Shown one piece after another: positions 1 through 9,286 of a stretch of DNA of 58,447 nucleotides. The notes below the pieces were generated by a model. That model did not search any database. It was not told the origin of the DNA and saw only the letters and a list, made by a program, of their open reading frames with translations. Location of the stretch: contig JAOZHX010000023.1 of assembly GCA_026014665.1 (NCBI GenBank), positions 1 to 58,447 of the forward strand, given 5' to 3'. The position numbers were made by a program, and so were the translations under genes. Source of the stretch: Candidatus Bathyarchaeota archaeon (GTDB lineage: Archaea; Thermoproteota; Bathyarchaeia; Bathyarchaeales; Bathycorpusculaceae). Every line of letters starts with the position of its first letter. The stretch's first letter is position 1.

Positions 1-376
1 GGTAGATGAACACGCGTATCATGTTTACGTGCCACTGGTTTTGGAGTGCGTTGAAGGTTTGTTCCATGACTGCGGTTGGGTTGTAGTTCCACTGTACTGC
101 CCACGAGTCGCCGCTTCCGCTGCCCCAGAGTATGAGGTTGGGGGCTATGCCGGCTAATCCTACGCCGCGCAAGTAGACGGTGTTTCCGTTTGCGTCGACT
201 ACGCTGCGTCCCACGGTATGCAACGGCGAAGAAGACGTCGCTGCCTGCACTGTGTTTTCAGCAAGTATCAAAGTCATGCTTACAATCAGCAGAACACCGA
301 TGCATATTGCGAGTAACTTTTGGATTTTTTTGTTGCTTTTGAAGGGTGCATATTTACGGGTAGGTTTCGTATTCAA
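1..376 (-). CDS. Secreted GH5-like glycoside hydrolase, N-terminal part
   Basis: The frame is open from the window edge to a TTG start at 376-374; the 3' end lies outside the window. The N-terminus is basic (NTKPTRKYAPFKSNKK), followed by a hydrophobic signal segment ending near VQAA. Then come the strand motif GRSVVDANGNTVYLRGVGLAG and, later, NMIRVFIY. This G-x-x-L-R-G-V plus N-x-I-R order is the start of clan GH-A cellulase-like TIM barrels (GH5 type). No in-frame ATG lies between the upstream stop and the TTG; GGAAGAGAG lies just upstream. The catalytic glutamates are outside the window, so activity is inferred from the N-terminal motif only and substrate is unknown. Confidence 0.6.
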   Translation of the reverse strand, partial: MNTKPTRKYAPFKSNKKIQKLLAICIGVLLIVSMTLILAENTVQAATSSSPLHTVGRSVVDANGNTVYLRGVGLAGIAPNLILWGSGSGDSWAVQWNYNPTAVMEQTFNALQNQWHVNMIRVFIY

Positions 377-642
377 TTTTTTTTCTCTCTTCCTGTTGGT
401 TGAACCATTTTATTGATTCAATGTATTTTATTACTTTTTGAAAAACCAATTAACGCAGTTTGTTAAATTCAGCGCTTGCTTTGCAAAGCAGAGTTAACAA
501 GCCTGCAAATATACGTTGCAATGGATAAAACGTTTGCTTTACCTTCTAAACAAAGAGATAAATGGGTAGAATTTTTGTCCAGACAGCGGAAAAGCACAAG
601 TGTTATATGTGTCATGCTACAGAAAAATTGGGGATGGTTCAA

Positions 643-1599
643 ATGAAAAATAAAATTCTAGCAATAAGTCTTCTAATATTATTAACAACGGTATCTTTAG
701 CATCAATTTCCTTTACGAGCGCAGCCGGCGAAGGCCAATGGATAACAGCCTACACAATTAGGGACGGACAGACAAACCAACTTCTAATCGAATTCGACTC
801 TGCAACAGGAGTGAACAGAACTGTTTCACCAGTACTACCAGGTGCAGAACTTCAAGTAACATTCACCGTTAACGTAATCACTTCGGGACCGGGCAACCTG
901 AAACTTCAAACAGGTCTCGCTAAATCAAGCATACACACTAACAGTTACTGGGAACTAACTTCAACAGACTACGACTTAGGCAGCAAATACAACCCAAACT
1001 CTGCTCAAACAGAATTCAATTGGGTGGCAGGCACATTTACCATGGTTCTATATGGTAAAGCCCCAGCAACTGTCTCATCGACATCAAAACCCATTAATGT
1101 CGTGAGTTTGTTGGGCGAAACAAGTGGAACCCCCATCGACCAGATTAAAGTCTCAGTTGTTACCGCTGAAATGGATCAGTACCTATCGCTATATCAACAA
1201 CAACAAGCTAAACTTAGATCGCTCATCAACGACGGAGTTAACCAAGGATACATAGAGATTTTCACTAACGTCCTCAACGCGTCACAAACTGCCGCTAACG
1301 CAGGAAACGTCGACGTAGCAATCGCTCTTTTAAGAGGATTAAATGTCTCCAACGCACCAGCTTCTTCAACGATGCAAATGCTCTTCATCCCCCTCATCGG
1401 TGTGATGGCTGTCATAGCGGTGATATTTGCAATCTTGTTCCTGAGAGTTAGAGGAAAAGTGGGTTACTTCCAACTCGTCGTGGAAGACCAAATCAAAGAT
1501 TTAGAAGGCTTAACGCTGAGAGCGTCAAAAATTGACCGATCAATGTCGTCAAGCTTAGAATCAGTTAAAGATAGATTGAAAAACTTAGTCGGGATGTGA
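643..1599 (+). CDS. Extracytoplasmic protein with C-terminal membrane anchor and cytosolic coil
   Basis: Family not recognised. The product (about 318 aa) starts with a signal-like helix (MKNKILAISLLILLTTVSL, ending at TSAAG), continues as a beta-rich, probably Ig-like outer domain with a helical stretch, and has one strong transmembrane helix near residues 246-268 (MLFIPLIGVMAVIAVIFAIL). A tail of about 50 residues with coiled-coil character follows, on the inside. The frame is open from 562, but the signal peptide begins at the ATG at 643; an ATG at 634 is an alternative. The stop overlaps a GTG by four bases (GTGA), implying coupling to the tubulin-like gene behind it. The topology suggests a membrane anchor or sensor for that GTPase; this is inference. 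Confidence 0.7.
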   Translation: MKNKILAISLLILLTTVSLASISFTSAAGEGQWITAYTIRDGQTNQLLIEFDSATGVNRTVSPVLPGAELQVTFTVNVITSGPGNLKLQTGLAKSSIHTNSYWELTSTDYDLGSKYNPNSAQTEFNWVAGTFTMVLYGKAPATVSSTSKPINVVSLLGETSGTPIDQIKVSVVTAEMDQYLSLYQQQQAKLRSLINDGVNQGYIEIFTNVLNASQTAANAGNVDVAIALLRGLNVSNAPASSTMQMLFIPLIGVMAVIAVIFAILFLRVRGKVGYFQLVVEDQIKDLEGLTLRASKIDRSMSSSLESVKDRLKNLVGM

Positions 1600-4272
1600 T
1601 AACCTACGCGAATCTACCAGAACAGTGTACAACTGATTGGACTTGGATCAGCAGGCACCAACATAGTCGAATCCTTCCTAACAAACAAAAAAACCAAAGA
1701 ACTACTCGAGAGCGACCTAACCCGTCTCTCTCTTTTAGCAATCGACATCGCAGACCCAGAAATCCGAAGTCTCCAAGAAACCCACGAACAAATTTCTAAG
1801 ACGCTCCTTAAAGCAGGCGTTCCTCGAGAAAGAATGCGCCTTATAGCCCAATCTGTCAAGTTTCCAACCGCTGAAGCCATGTTTGACTTCATCAACCAAA
1901 AATATGGCGAATACCTAATCAGCGAAGGCTCCAAACTAGAAAACTACATTCCGTGGCTACAAACCACCATGGCTATCCCTCCCATGGCTGGAGGCGCGGG
2001 ACGCAGACGTGCCCTTGCCAAAGCAATCTATGCCCTTAACTACTACCAACTCGGCATCATCCGCAACTGCATAAACGCCTTCAAAGAACAAGCACTCTCC
2101 TCCATCGTCACCCCTACCGTCGTCTTAGTTTATGGCTTAGGTGGTGGCACTGGAAGCGGTGTATTCTTTGATTTCGCTAGGCACCTACGCAAAGTGTTAG
2201 GCTCCGGAGTCGCAATCATCGCATTTGTAATTACGCCGTGTGGCGGAGATGACCCTCCTGCAAAGGGATGCTCAGCCTTCGTTGCCATGAACGAGCTCAA
2301 CCTGTTGCTGAACAAAGACTACAATGAATATGTAATCAAAGAATTCGGCGAACCCTACCGCAATCCCCTCAATGCCTTAATCTACTTACCCTTGCTTCCG
2401 GCCTTCTCAAAGGTTGGCAACATCGTGAGTGCTAGAAAAGAAATGGACGAGATGGTCGTGGACTTGCTCTATGTGCTAATGGACTTCGACCTCGCAGACC
2501 TTCTCGGCGGCATAGGCACAGAGGTTGGTTTAACAAACAACAATGCACACACTTTGGGCATGCTCAAAGTCATTTACCCAGTTGAGGATTACATATTAGC
2601 CTTCAAACTGAACTTCGACGGTATGCAATTGTTGCAGGAATCCAGACGAGAAAAACTCGACATATTAGACGAAATCAACAACGTTATCCAAGTTATCAAT
2701 GACGTGGAAAAAGAGTTATTCAAGAATTACTTAATCAAAAGCGGCACCTTCAACGAAGAACAATTTGAAGAGAAACTAAAAACAGTAATCACCAGCAACC
2801 CCAGACTCGAAGACGACACAGCTCTCCACGTAAAAGGCGTAGAAATACAAGTGAAAAACTGGCTAGCCGACATCATGAAGTTCTTATCCACCATAAAACT
2901 CATGGGCAAGATAGGGCCAATCGAAGAATCAATCATAAACCTCACCTTGCGCAAGGACGGCTCAAGACGCCTCGACAACCTTGAAGTCTTACTCACCAAC
3001 TTAACTAAGACACACTTAGAATTCTCTGAGCGAAAAGCCAACATCTTAGAACGGCTTAACCAACTGATCCCCAGCTCACAAATATTCACTTTGCGACAAA
3101 AGAAGGTGCTCGAAGACCTCGTCAACATTTCTGAGTTAGCTGAAAAATCTCTTAAGATACTCAAATTCTATGATGAAACCCGCTACCTAAACGAAGCTTT
3201 AACCCGCTACTACGAAGTTCTGCCAGAATGCAAAGCAGAACTCGAAGACCTGCATGACATGCACAATGAATTAGGTACAATCTACCTCCTAATCCAACTT
3301 ATGCTTAGGACTCCTGCCGACGAAGCAAAGATGATTGATGAACACTTAACCTACATAAACGAAATCCTCACAAAGCGCATGCAAAAACGTGGCGACTTTG
3401 ACAACGAAGTCATGAGAGTTCAAGAAGTAAAGAAACGCAAAGAATTCGACAAACGCAAGATGGAAATGCAAATCCGCAAGTTCCTCAGCAGCAAACGTTA
3501 TGCAAGAGAACAACTATTAGGCATTGATCGTGAACTCAAACGGATCGAGCAGGAAGAAGCCTTTGCGCTCGAAAACCTCGATAAAGTTGACGCCACAATC
3601 AAACTGTATGAAAAATTAGCTAAGCGATTCGAGTTAGTTTCAGAATACCGTAAACGATTAAACAAGATTGTTGACCTCCACCGCGAATACCACGCTAAAA
3701 TTGCAGAAATAGCTGCTCCTAAACGGTACTTCGAAAAATCAGCCGACCTTACAGAAAAAGAGCAGCTGAAAATCATATTCAAGATCCTCACCGAACAAGA
3801 GGAGACTCTTACCCGAGAAGTCATCACCAAAGACATTCTAGACATGGAGCATTTCAAAGACTACATAAAAAGCGTAATCCGCTCCTTCAAGACTCCCAGC
3901 ATCATGGGCTTTAAACCCACCTACAAAACCGACTACCTATGGGTAACTATAGCAACCCCGCCAAACATGTGGACTGAAGACATGTCACAAGAAATCTACA
4001 CTGCACTAGCAGGATACGTAACCAGCGAGGTCTCCCGAACAATCACTGTGCGCGTCATCGAATCGCGAGACAATTGGATAACCCGAGTCATGGTGGTTGG
4101 CGGACGCGGCAAACCAGAAGACATGGAAGCCTTCGACGAGATGCAGTTGCTCTATAGCAAATCAAGTGAATTCGAAAGATACCTCTCGCGCTCATACCTA
4201 TTGGAGCATGGCGTTCACGCCGCAAACATCATACGCGACATAAACCTCAACGGCAACAATAACAGAAAGTAA
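1596..4272 (+). CDS. Large tubulin/FtsZ-superfamily GTPase with coiled-coil extension; 5' end disrupted or non-canonical
   Basis: The nucleotide-binding core is visible: a first loop LIGLGSAGTN (about 1633-1662), the tubulin signature GGGTGSG (about 2140-2160), ITPCGGDDPP followed by an asparagine-containing helix, and a T7-like segment MDFDLADLL near 2480. The remaining ~550 residues are charged and helical with coiled-coil character, so the protein (about 890 aa) is more than twice the length of FtsZ. The frame has no ATG/GTG/TTG before 1834, where a start would delete the first glycine loop. A coupled GTG at 1596 is out of frame by one base. Either a one-base frameshift near 1600-1633 or a rare start (ACG, ATC) behind GGATGTGAT at 1592-1600 is needed. 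The family resembles unusual FtsZ-like proteins thought to remodel membranes; assignment to a named subfamily is not possible here. Confidence 0.75.
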
Positions 4273-4278
4273 AACCTG

Positions 4279-4310
4279 AGGAGTTTTTTCTCCTTTATTT
4301 CTTTTAATCA
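4279..4310. terminator. Hairpin and T-tract between convergent genes
   Basis: AGGAG (4279-4283) and CTCCT (4290-4294) pair around a T6 loop, followed by T-rich sequence. The site lies between the ends of the tubulin-like gene and the convergent degenerate tubulin gene, so it could serve both directions. Confidence 0.45.
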
Positions 4311-4325
4311 AATAGTTAGGTTTCT

Positions 4326-5837
4326 TTAAGAAGTCTTTTTTCTCGTCCTACGTGCCCTTCTTGGCTTTGCTTGCTCTTTTGGCTCTTCCATTTTTTCTAA
4401 GCTTGCAGCCGATGGCTCTGTACCAGTTTGTGCTGGAATCGCTGACGTATTTTCACTGACCTGTTCTGCTGTTGCCTCTGCTTCTTCCGCTATAATGGCT
4501 ACGTTATCTGCTGGCGGTATTGTACTTGTCTGTTCAGACACACTTGGAGCCTCCTCAGTTGGTGTTGTTATTTCAGCGCTCGATAGTGTTTCTTCCGTCT
4601 TTGGTGTTTCGTCCTTCGTTTCCTCTGGCTTTTGCGTGATTTCGGCATCCTTTGGCGTTTTGGCTTCAGGTTCAATGGGTTCTGGAGTGAAGACTATTTG
4701 TCCGTCTTGAACCATTGCGCCCCTGTCGATGGCTTTGCTCTTCAAAGAAGCAGTCTTCTTTTCCATGTCAGCAAACAGTTTGGCGGTGTCAAAGCCGCCA
4801 ATTAACAGCGCTATGTCAACTCGATCATTCATATCTTCGGTGTAGACTGGCTCGGTAATGTAGATGGATTTGAGTGTAGCTTTGCCGCTAAACCAATTCA
4901 CTATTGCGTTTTCTATCTTATCCCTTGGTAATTTATCCTTCAAAGTGGGAGGGATACGTAAAAGCACGTAGAGCAAAGATGCGGTGGAGAGGTCGAAGTC
5001 AAAGAAGGGCTTAAGCAAAGCAGTATCAAGCATATTTTCCAGTGAACCATAGATTTTATGGCTTGCACCAGTAACCAGCAGGGGGGTAAAGAGTTTAATG
5101 TTGAACGTTTTTGCGATCTCTGCGACCTCATCTACAAGCGTTTCCTTAGATAAAAACAGGTTGACCAAGTAATTAGCTGCATCAGCACCCTTTATCGGTG
5201 CCCCTTGGCGATTGACGCCTTGGTAACGTTCAAGATGGTCTTTATCGAGAAGCAGAACGATTGCTCCCTCGATTGTTTGACACATTTGAAGGGCAGCATA
5301 AGCGTTGAAATGAGTGTCTATGGGCTGAAGTTTAGAGGGCAAGATAGATATGGCTAGCGAATTTATCCTTGAGGTTCTAAATTTCGATATAAAAGTGGGA
5401 AGGGAAGCGCTGCCTATGCCATCCCAAACTGAAGAATAGATTATGGCTCCGTGCAACTTTTCTAAGGATTTTTTCTTTAAACTCTCAATCACTGAGTTAT
5501 CCTTTGAAACATACGGTAAAACGTCATACCAAAAATGCATTTCATTTTTTACGTCGTCAAAATCTAAAACATAATATGGATTGAAGCCTTTGGGCATCCA
5601 CTTGTAAATTTCATCGCTTGATTTTTCAATCAGAATAGGCAATGGACTATGTTTATCTACGCCAGGTGCTTTTAAGAGGTTTTTTATTGTGTATTCCCCT
5701 ATGCAAACGATGGCTTGCTTGGGCAAGAGAGGTTTTAGGGATTCAATGTGCTTTTCAACACTTGCCAGTACGTTAAAAGTGCCTTTAGCTTCTTTCATCA
5801 GAGGTACCTGCATAACCTTTAAGAGCAGTTCAGCCAA
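4326..5837 (-). CDS. Degenerate tubulin/FtsZ-like protein with acidic/Pro linker and basic tail
   Basis: The 503-aa product shows a worn tubulin fold: a strand and loop SSVWDGIGSAS (residues 135-145) where GGGTGSG would be, FNAYAAL (177-183) matching the N-A-x-x-x-L helix, GAIVLLLDKDHL (191-202) matching the V-x-x-x-D-N-D-x-L strand, and near 350-365 VDIALLIGGFD resembling the FtsZ C-terminal strand. The glycine loops needed for GTP are mostly lost, so it may be a non-hydrolysing partner. From about residue 385 the chain is Glu/Pro/Thr-rich and ends in a basic stretch (KPRRARRTRKK), like an FtsZ linker plus tail. It is convergent with the tubulin-like GTPase and divergent from the membrane protein at 5860. 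The start at 5837 leaves only 22 bases to that gene; M14 (5798) is possible. Confidence 0.65.
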   Translation of the reverse strand: MAELLLKVMQVPLMKEAKGTFNVLASVEKHIESLKPLLPKQAIVCIGEYTIKNLLKAPGVDKHSPLPILIEKSSDEIYKWMPKGFNPYYVLDFDDVKNEMHFWYDVLPYVSKDNSVIESLKKKSLEKLHGAIIYSSVWDGIGSASLPTFISKFRTSRINSLAISILPSKLQPIDTHFNAYAALQMCQTIEGAIVLLLDKDHLERYQGVNRQGAPIKGADAANYLVNLFLSKETLVDEVAEIAKTFNIKLFTPLLVTGASHKIYGSLENMLDTALLKPFFDFDLSTASLLYVLLRIPPTLKDKLPRDKIENAIVNWFSGKATLKSIYITEPVYTEDMNDRVDIALLIGGFDTAKLFADMEKKTASLKSKAIDRGAMVQDGQIVFTPEPIEPEAKTPKDAEITQKPEETKDETPKTEETLSSAEITTPTEEAPSVSEQTSTIPPADNVAIIAEEAEATAEQVSENTSAIPAQTGTEPSAASLEKMEEPKEQAKPRRARRTRKKTS

Positions 5838-5859
5838 AATAAGGTTTTAGGTTAATCCC

Positions 5860-8265
5860 TTGACAAAGCCCGCCAAAAAGGTCTCTGGAATCAGCGCTTG
5901 GTTAAATGCAAAAAAACAGAAACGGAAAGAAAAAGAAGAGCAGGAGCGGAACCTTGAACCTTCATCGTTGAAAATGTTGACTTTCGTGTTAACGCTTGTG
6001 GCAATGTCACTCGGTATGTCTCTTTTGCCGCTGTTTCCCCAACCTTTGCCCATCTTAATCGCTGTCCTTGTTGCATTTGTGACCTACACGAAACCGCAGT
6101 TTGGAATGCCGATTGGCGGCGCAGTTATCGGGTTAGGTTTGCTCTACCACTTAGCTGATTTGTACTTCATTTCCTTTTTGGGTGAAACCCAAGCTAGAGT
6201 TGCGTTTATCGTTATTTGGATGGCGCTGTTTGTTGCATTGCCTATCTTCTTTAAGCGCTATAAGAGTGCCCTTGCCATAGACTTCGGTATTTTGGCAGTT
6301 GCATGTCTGTTTTTTGCGCCTACATATTTTTTAGCTATACCTTTGATTTTGGCTTCCGCAGTCTTCTTTAAAAAATATGTCAGTTTAACCATGATTTACT
6401 ATGTGTTGCTTACGGTGCCATTGCAAATTATGCAGTACTACCAGTATACCGTATTGCCCATTGTTAGGGATGAATGGTGGCTTGAACCCGGTTCCAGTCC
6501 ACCGCTTCTTGTTCCCTTAACATCGATTGCTAAAGACCTCGCATCGTCGATGAGTCAGTTTCGGTTGTATGATACTTCTAAAGTTATATATGCCATTGCT
6601 GGACAGACAACTTGGATTCCTGACTGGAGCGGCCGCACGATTGGTGATGCGGTTAAGCAGTATCTTGATTCGATTCCTGGACTTTTGATGTTTGCTATTA
6701 TCGTTGCAGGATTAGCTTTAACGCTGGTTTTCTTTACTCGCGTTTTGGTTAAAGAAGGCATCGTTGGCTCTTCAGATAGGTTCTTTCCAATGTTCACTGC
6801 TACCTTGGCTGCAGCTCTCTTCTTTATCCTGTTGAGTGCTCTTCAGTTGCCACTCGCTTTTACGGCTGACGTGAGTCCAGTTACGATGGTTCTTGGGATT
6901 GTTGCTACGTTGCTTTTGACTTCGCCCGTACTCTTTATCGATTTCACTCCCAAACAAAACACTACGATGGCTGAGCTTAGAGAGAAGGCAGAAGCTCTGA
7001 AGGAGAAATTAGGCGTATTTGAGAATCAATTAGCTCATGTTCGCAATAATATTCCTGTTGATGTGTCTTCACCTGAAGGAAAAGTGCTCCTCCTCAAGGA
7101 CAGCGTTAATGAGACACTCGCAAGGATTGCAGCGCGTACCTTTAGCCAATCGGATCTAGACTCCAAGTATGCAGAATTAGACCAGTTAAGCAAGGAAAAA
7201 GAAGCTGCTGAAGCTGAGCTAAACACAATTTTAACGGAATACCTGATTTTTGTCAACGGAGAATTCGCAAACTCGGTTGGCAAACTCAAAGATGCAGGTT
7301 TAGTCATCAAAACAACAGTCAAACCAGATTACTCAAAGGATATGTCAGTTGAGCAACGCGTCGAAGCCATCAAGCAGGTGTTGGATGCCGGCAGAAACGT
7401 AGTTGAAGAAGTAACAGCCGTGGTGGACCCGCTCTACGGCATAATTAGAGCTCTCTACGACCCTTCTTTGCCCGAAAAATGCCGAGCGGTCGAGTTTGCC
7501 ACACAGAAACTTAAAACTAAAGAAGCGCCCTGGATTGCTCTAGAAGCTTTTTACAGTTCACTAAACAACTGGAAGCGGCAATATGGCGCAGAAATCCAAA
7601 CTTCCATGAAGTACCTTGAGGAATCTCTGACACCGATTTCAAATTTAAGCAATCAAAGCGAAGTTTTACCCTTCGTTTTTGGCGAAAACACACCCAAAGT
7701 GCTCGATTATGCTAAGAAAGCTGAAGGCATGAAGGCTTTGGCGCAGAAGCGCGTTGAGAAAGAGGAACTTGAAATTTTGGATGTTTTGGCTTTCAGGGAT
7801 GATTTGGCAGCATTCCTTGGAATATCCAACGAAGTATTGTCTATGCTACATCAAGGGTTAGTCAATGAGGAAGAAACCATTGACCGTTTAGTCCCAACCA
7901 AAGACTACCTGTGGGAGAAAAACGACAACCTTCGCGAGCGCCTCAAGAAAGCAACCGCGGTCCTCTCCAACCCATCCCAATACAAGATTAACCAAATCAT
8001 GGAGAAACTGCCCAGCTACCTCTCATATGTAGATGAAGCCGTGTTGACGCTGTCGATGTATACGGAACGCAAAGAATTCCTGCTGAACTATCCATTGGCA
8101 GAGGCAGCCATAGAGGAACGTTTAAAGATAAAAGAACGTTTGACGCCGAAAGATTTGCCCTTTGACCCCCGGTTTGCAGGAGAATACCTAAGGCTATACT
8201 ACACCGCAAGGTTCGACCAGTTTGCATTCGACAAGGATATGCAAGTACTGACCAAACGGGTTTAA
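5860..8265 (+). CDS. Polytopic membrane protein with long cytosolic coiled coil
   Basis: Family not recognised. The 801-aa product has a very basic N-terminus (KKQKRKEKEEQER), about nine to ten hydrophobic helices between residues 40 and 361, a larger outside loop at about 195-270 (WW, proline-rich), and then some 430 residues of charged helix with coiled-coil character beginning at TTMAELREKAEAL. The start is TTG at 5860; the next ATG (5977) would remove the basic leader. It is divergent from the degenerate tubulin gene with almost no intergenic space. Shape and context suggest an integral membrane scaffold for the two tubulin-like proteins, but no catalytic motif was seen. Confidence 0.65.
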   Translation: MTKPAKKVSGISAWLNAKKQKRKEKEEQERNLEPSSLKMLTFVLTLVAMSLGMSLLPLFPQPLPILIAVLVAFVTYTKPQFGMPIGGAVIGLGLLYHLADLYFISFLGETQARVAFIVIWMALFVALPIFFKRYKSALAIDFGILAVACLFFAPTYFLAIPLILASAVFFKKYVSLTMIYYVLLTVPLQIMQYYQYTVLPIVRDEWWLEPGSSPPLLVPLTSIAKDLASSMSQFRLYDTSKVIYAIAGQTTWIPDWSGRTIGDAVKQYLDSIPGLLMFAIIVAGLALTLVFFTRVLVKEGIVGSSDRFFPMFTATLAAALFFILLSALQLPLAFTADVSPVTMVLGIVATLLLTSPVLFIDFTPKQNTTMAELREKAEALKEKLGVFENQLAHVRNNIPVDVSSPEGKVLLLKDSVNETLARIAARTFSQSDLDSKYAELDQLSKEKEAAEAELNTILTEYLIFVNGEFANSVGKLKDAGLVIKTTVKPDYSKDMSVEQRVEAIKQVLDAGRNVVEEVTAVVDPLYGIIRALYDPSLPEKCRAVEFATQKLKTKEAPWIALEAFYSSLNNWKRQYGAEIQTSMKYLEESLTPISNLSNQSEVLPFVFGENTPKVLDYAKKAEGMKALAQKRVEKEELEILDVLAFRDDLAAFLGISNEVLSMLHQGLVNEEETIDRLVPTKDYLWEKNDNLRERLKKATAVLSNPSQYKINQIMEKLPSYLSYVDEAVLTLSMYTERKEFLLNYPLAEAAIEERLKIKERLTPKDLPFDPRFAGEYLRLYYTARFDQFAFDKDMQVLTKRV

Positions 8266-8611
8266 GCTTAACCTTAAGTTCTCAGATTACAAATTAAAAA
8301 TTATAGCTTAACCTAAGTTTTAATTGAACCTATCTCTTGCTCTTGTGACTAATTAGCAGTGAGCGACTACGAGCACGGCTTCGATTGCTTGATAAACGTT
8401 GTCCCTGTTATCCCAGCCAAGTTCGTCTTGAATGTCATCTATCCATTGAACAGTGTTTTGGATAGCTCTGTCGAGTTTTAAATATTAGTCGACAAAAAAC
8501 ACCTTCCTATGTAGCATATTATCATAAACTTTTGTGAGTGCACGCTGTAATCAACCACTTTTTATATCCAAACTTACTCATTATTTTTTAAGGTTAATAG
8601 AGGAACCGAGA
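8266..8611. other. Intergenic region with promoter and gene remnant
   Basis: Besides the DUF2267 fragment at 8353-8484, the region holds an A/T-rich stretch with a TATA-like TTTTTATATCC around 8560-8570, placed correctly for the phosphoribosyltransferase start at 8612, and an AGAGG ribosome binding site at 8599-8603. Nothing else was recognised. Confidence 0.5.
8353..8484 (-). pseudogene. DUF2267-like fragment
   Basis: On the minus strand a short frame without start codon reads TVQWIDDIQDELGWDNRDNVYQ followed by AIEAVLVVAHC and a stop. The W-x-x-D-R/N-x-x-x-A-x-x-A-L/V pattern is that of DUF2267. Only about 40 residues remain, truncated at both ends. DUF2267 genes often sit next to phosphoribosyltransferase and stress genes, as here. 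Confidence 0.45.
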
Positions 8612-9286
8612 TTGGCTTATTTTTTAAATCGAATTGATGCTGGAAAACGATTAGCTTCAAAGCTCAAAGAGTTTGTTGGAAAAAACGCTATTGCGCTGGC
8701 AATTCCCCGAGGCGGAGTTGTTGTTGGCTATGAAATTGCCGCTGAACTTAACCTACCCTTAGACGTCATTATTCCACACAAGCTAGGTGCCCCAGACAAC
8801 CCGGAATTAGCCATAGGTGCAATCACCGAAGACGGCACGACAATTCTAGACGACAACTTGGTCACCTACTTGGGAGTCAGCCGAGAATACATACGCGAAG
8901 AAAGCGAACGGCAAAAACAGGAAATCCGACGCAGACTCAAAGCCTACAGACAAGACGCACCCTACCCCAACCTAAGCGGATTAGACGTTATCCTTGTCGA
9001 CGATGGCATAGCGACTGGCTCAACGATGAAAGCCGCGCTTTTATCGGTTAGAAATAAGGGCGCCGCAAGCGTCATAGTCGCTGTTCCTGTTGGTCCACCT
9101 TCCACCATTCGAGAACTCAAAAAACAAGCTGACCGCGTCATCTGTCCATATACCCCTGAATATTTCCAAGCTATAGGTCAATTCTACGATGATTTTAGCC
9201 AAGTCAGTGACGAAGAAGTAATCCAGCTTCTAAAGCAAAGCCGCCAAAACGTTACACAGAAACCTCAAGGGATGGTCGTATCATGA
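8612..9286 (+). CDS. Phosphoribosyltransferase-family protein
   Basis: The type I PRTase fold is clear. The PRPP loop is VILVDDGIATGSTMKAAL, with the two acidic residues before G-I-A-T-G; an upstream IPRGGVVVGYEIA segment and flap region match the stand-alone PRTases often found with alpha/beta hydrolases. The frame opens at a GTG at 8534, but a TATA box at 8560-8570 lies inside that extension. TTG at 8612, eight bases behind AGAGG, gives the expected N-terminus (AYFLNRIDAGKRLASKL). The last four bases overlap the next gene (ATGA), so the two are an operon. The substrate base is unknown; a stress or salvage role is inferred from family context. Confidence 0.8.
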   Translation: MAYFLNRIDAGKRLASKLKEFVGKNAIALAIPRGGVVVGYEIAAELNLPLDVIIPHKLGAPDNPELAIGAITEDGTTILDDNLVTYLGVSREYIREESERQKQEIRRRLKAYRQDAPYPNLSGLDVILVDDGIATGSTMKAALLSVRNKGAASVIVAVPVGPPSTIRELKKQADRVICPYTPEYFQAIGQFYDDFSQVSDEEVIQLLKQSRQNVTQKPQGMVVS

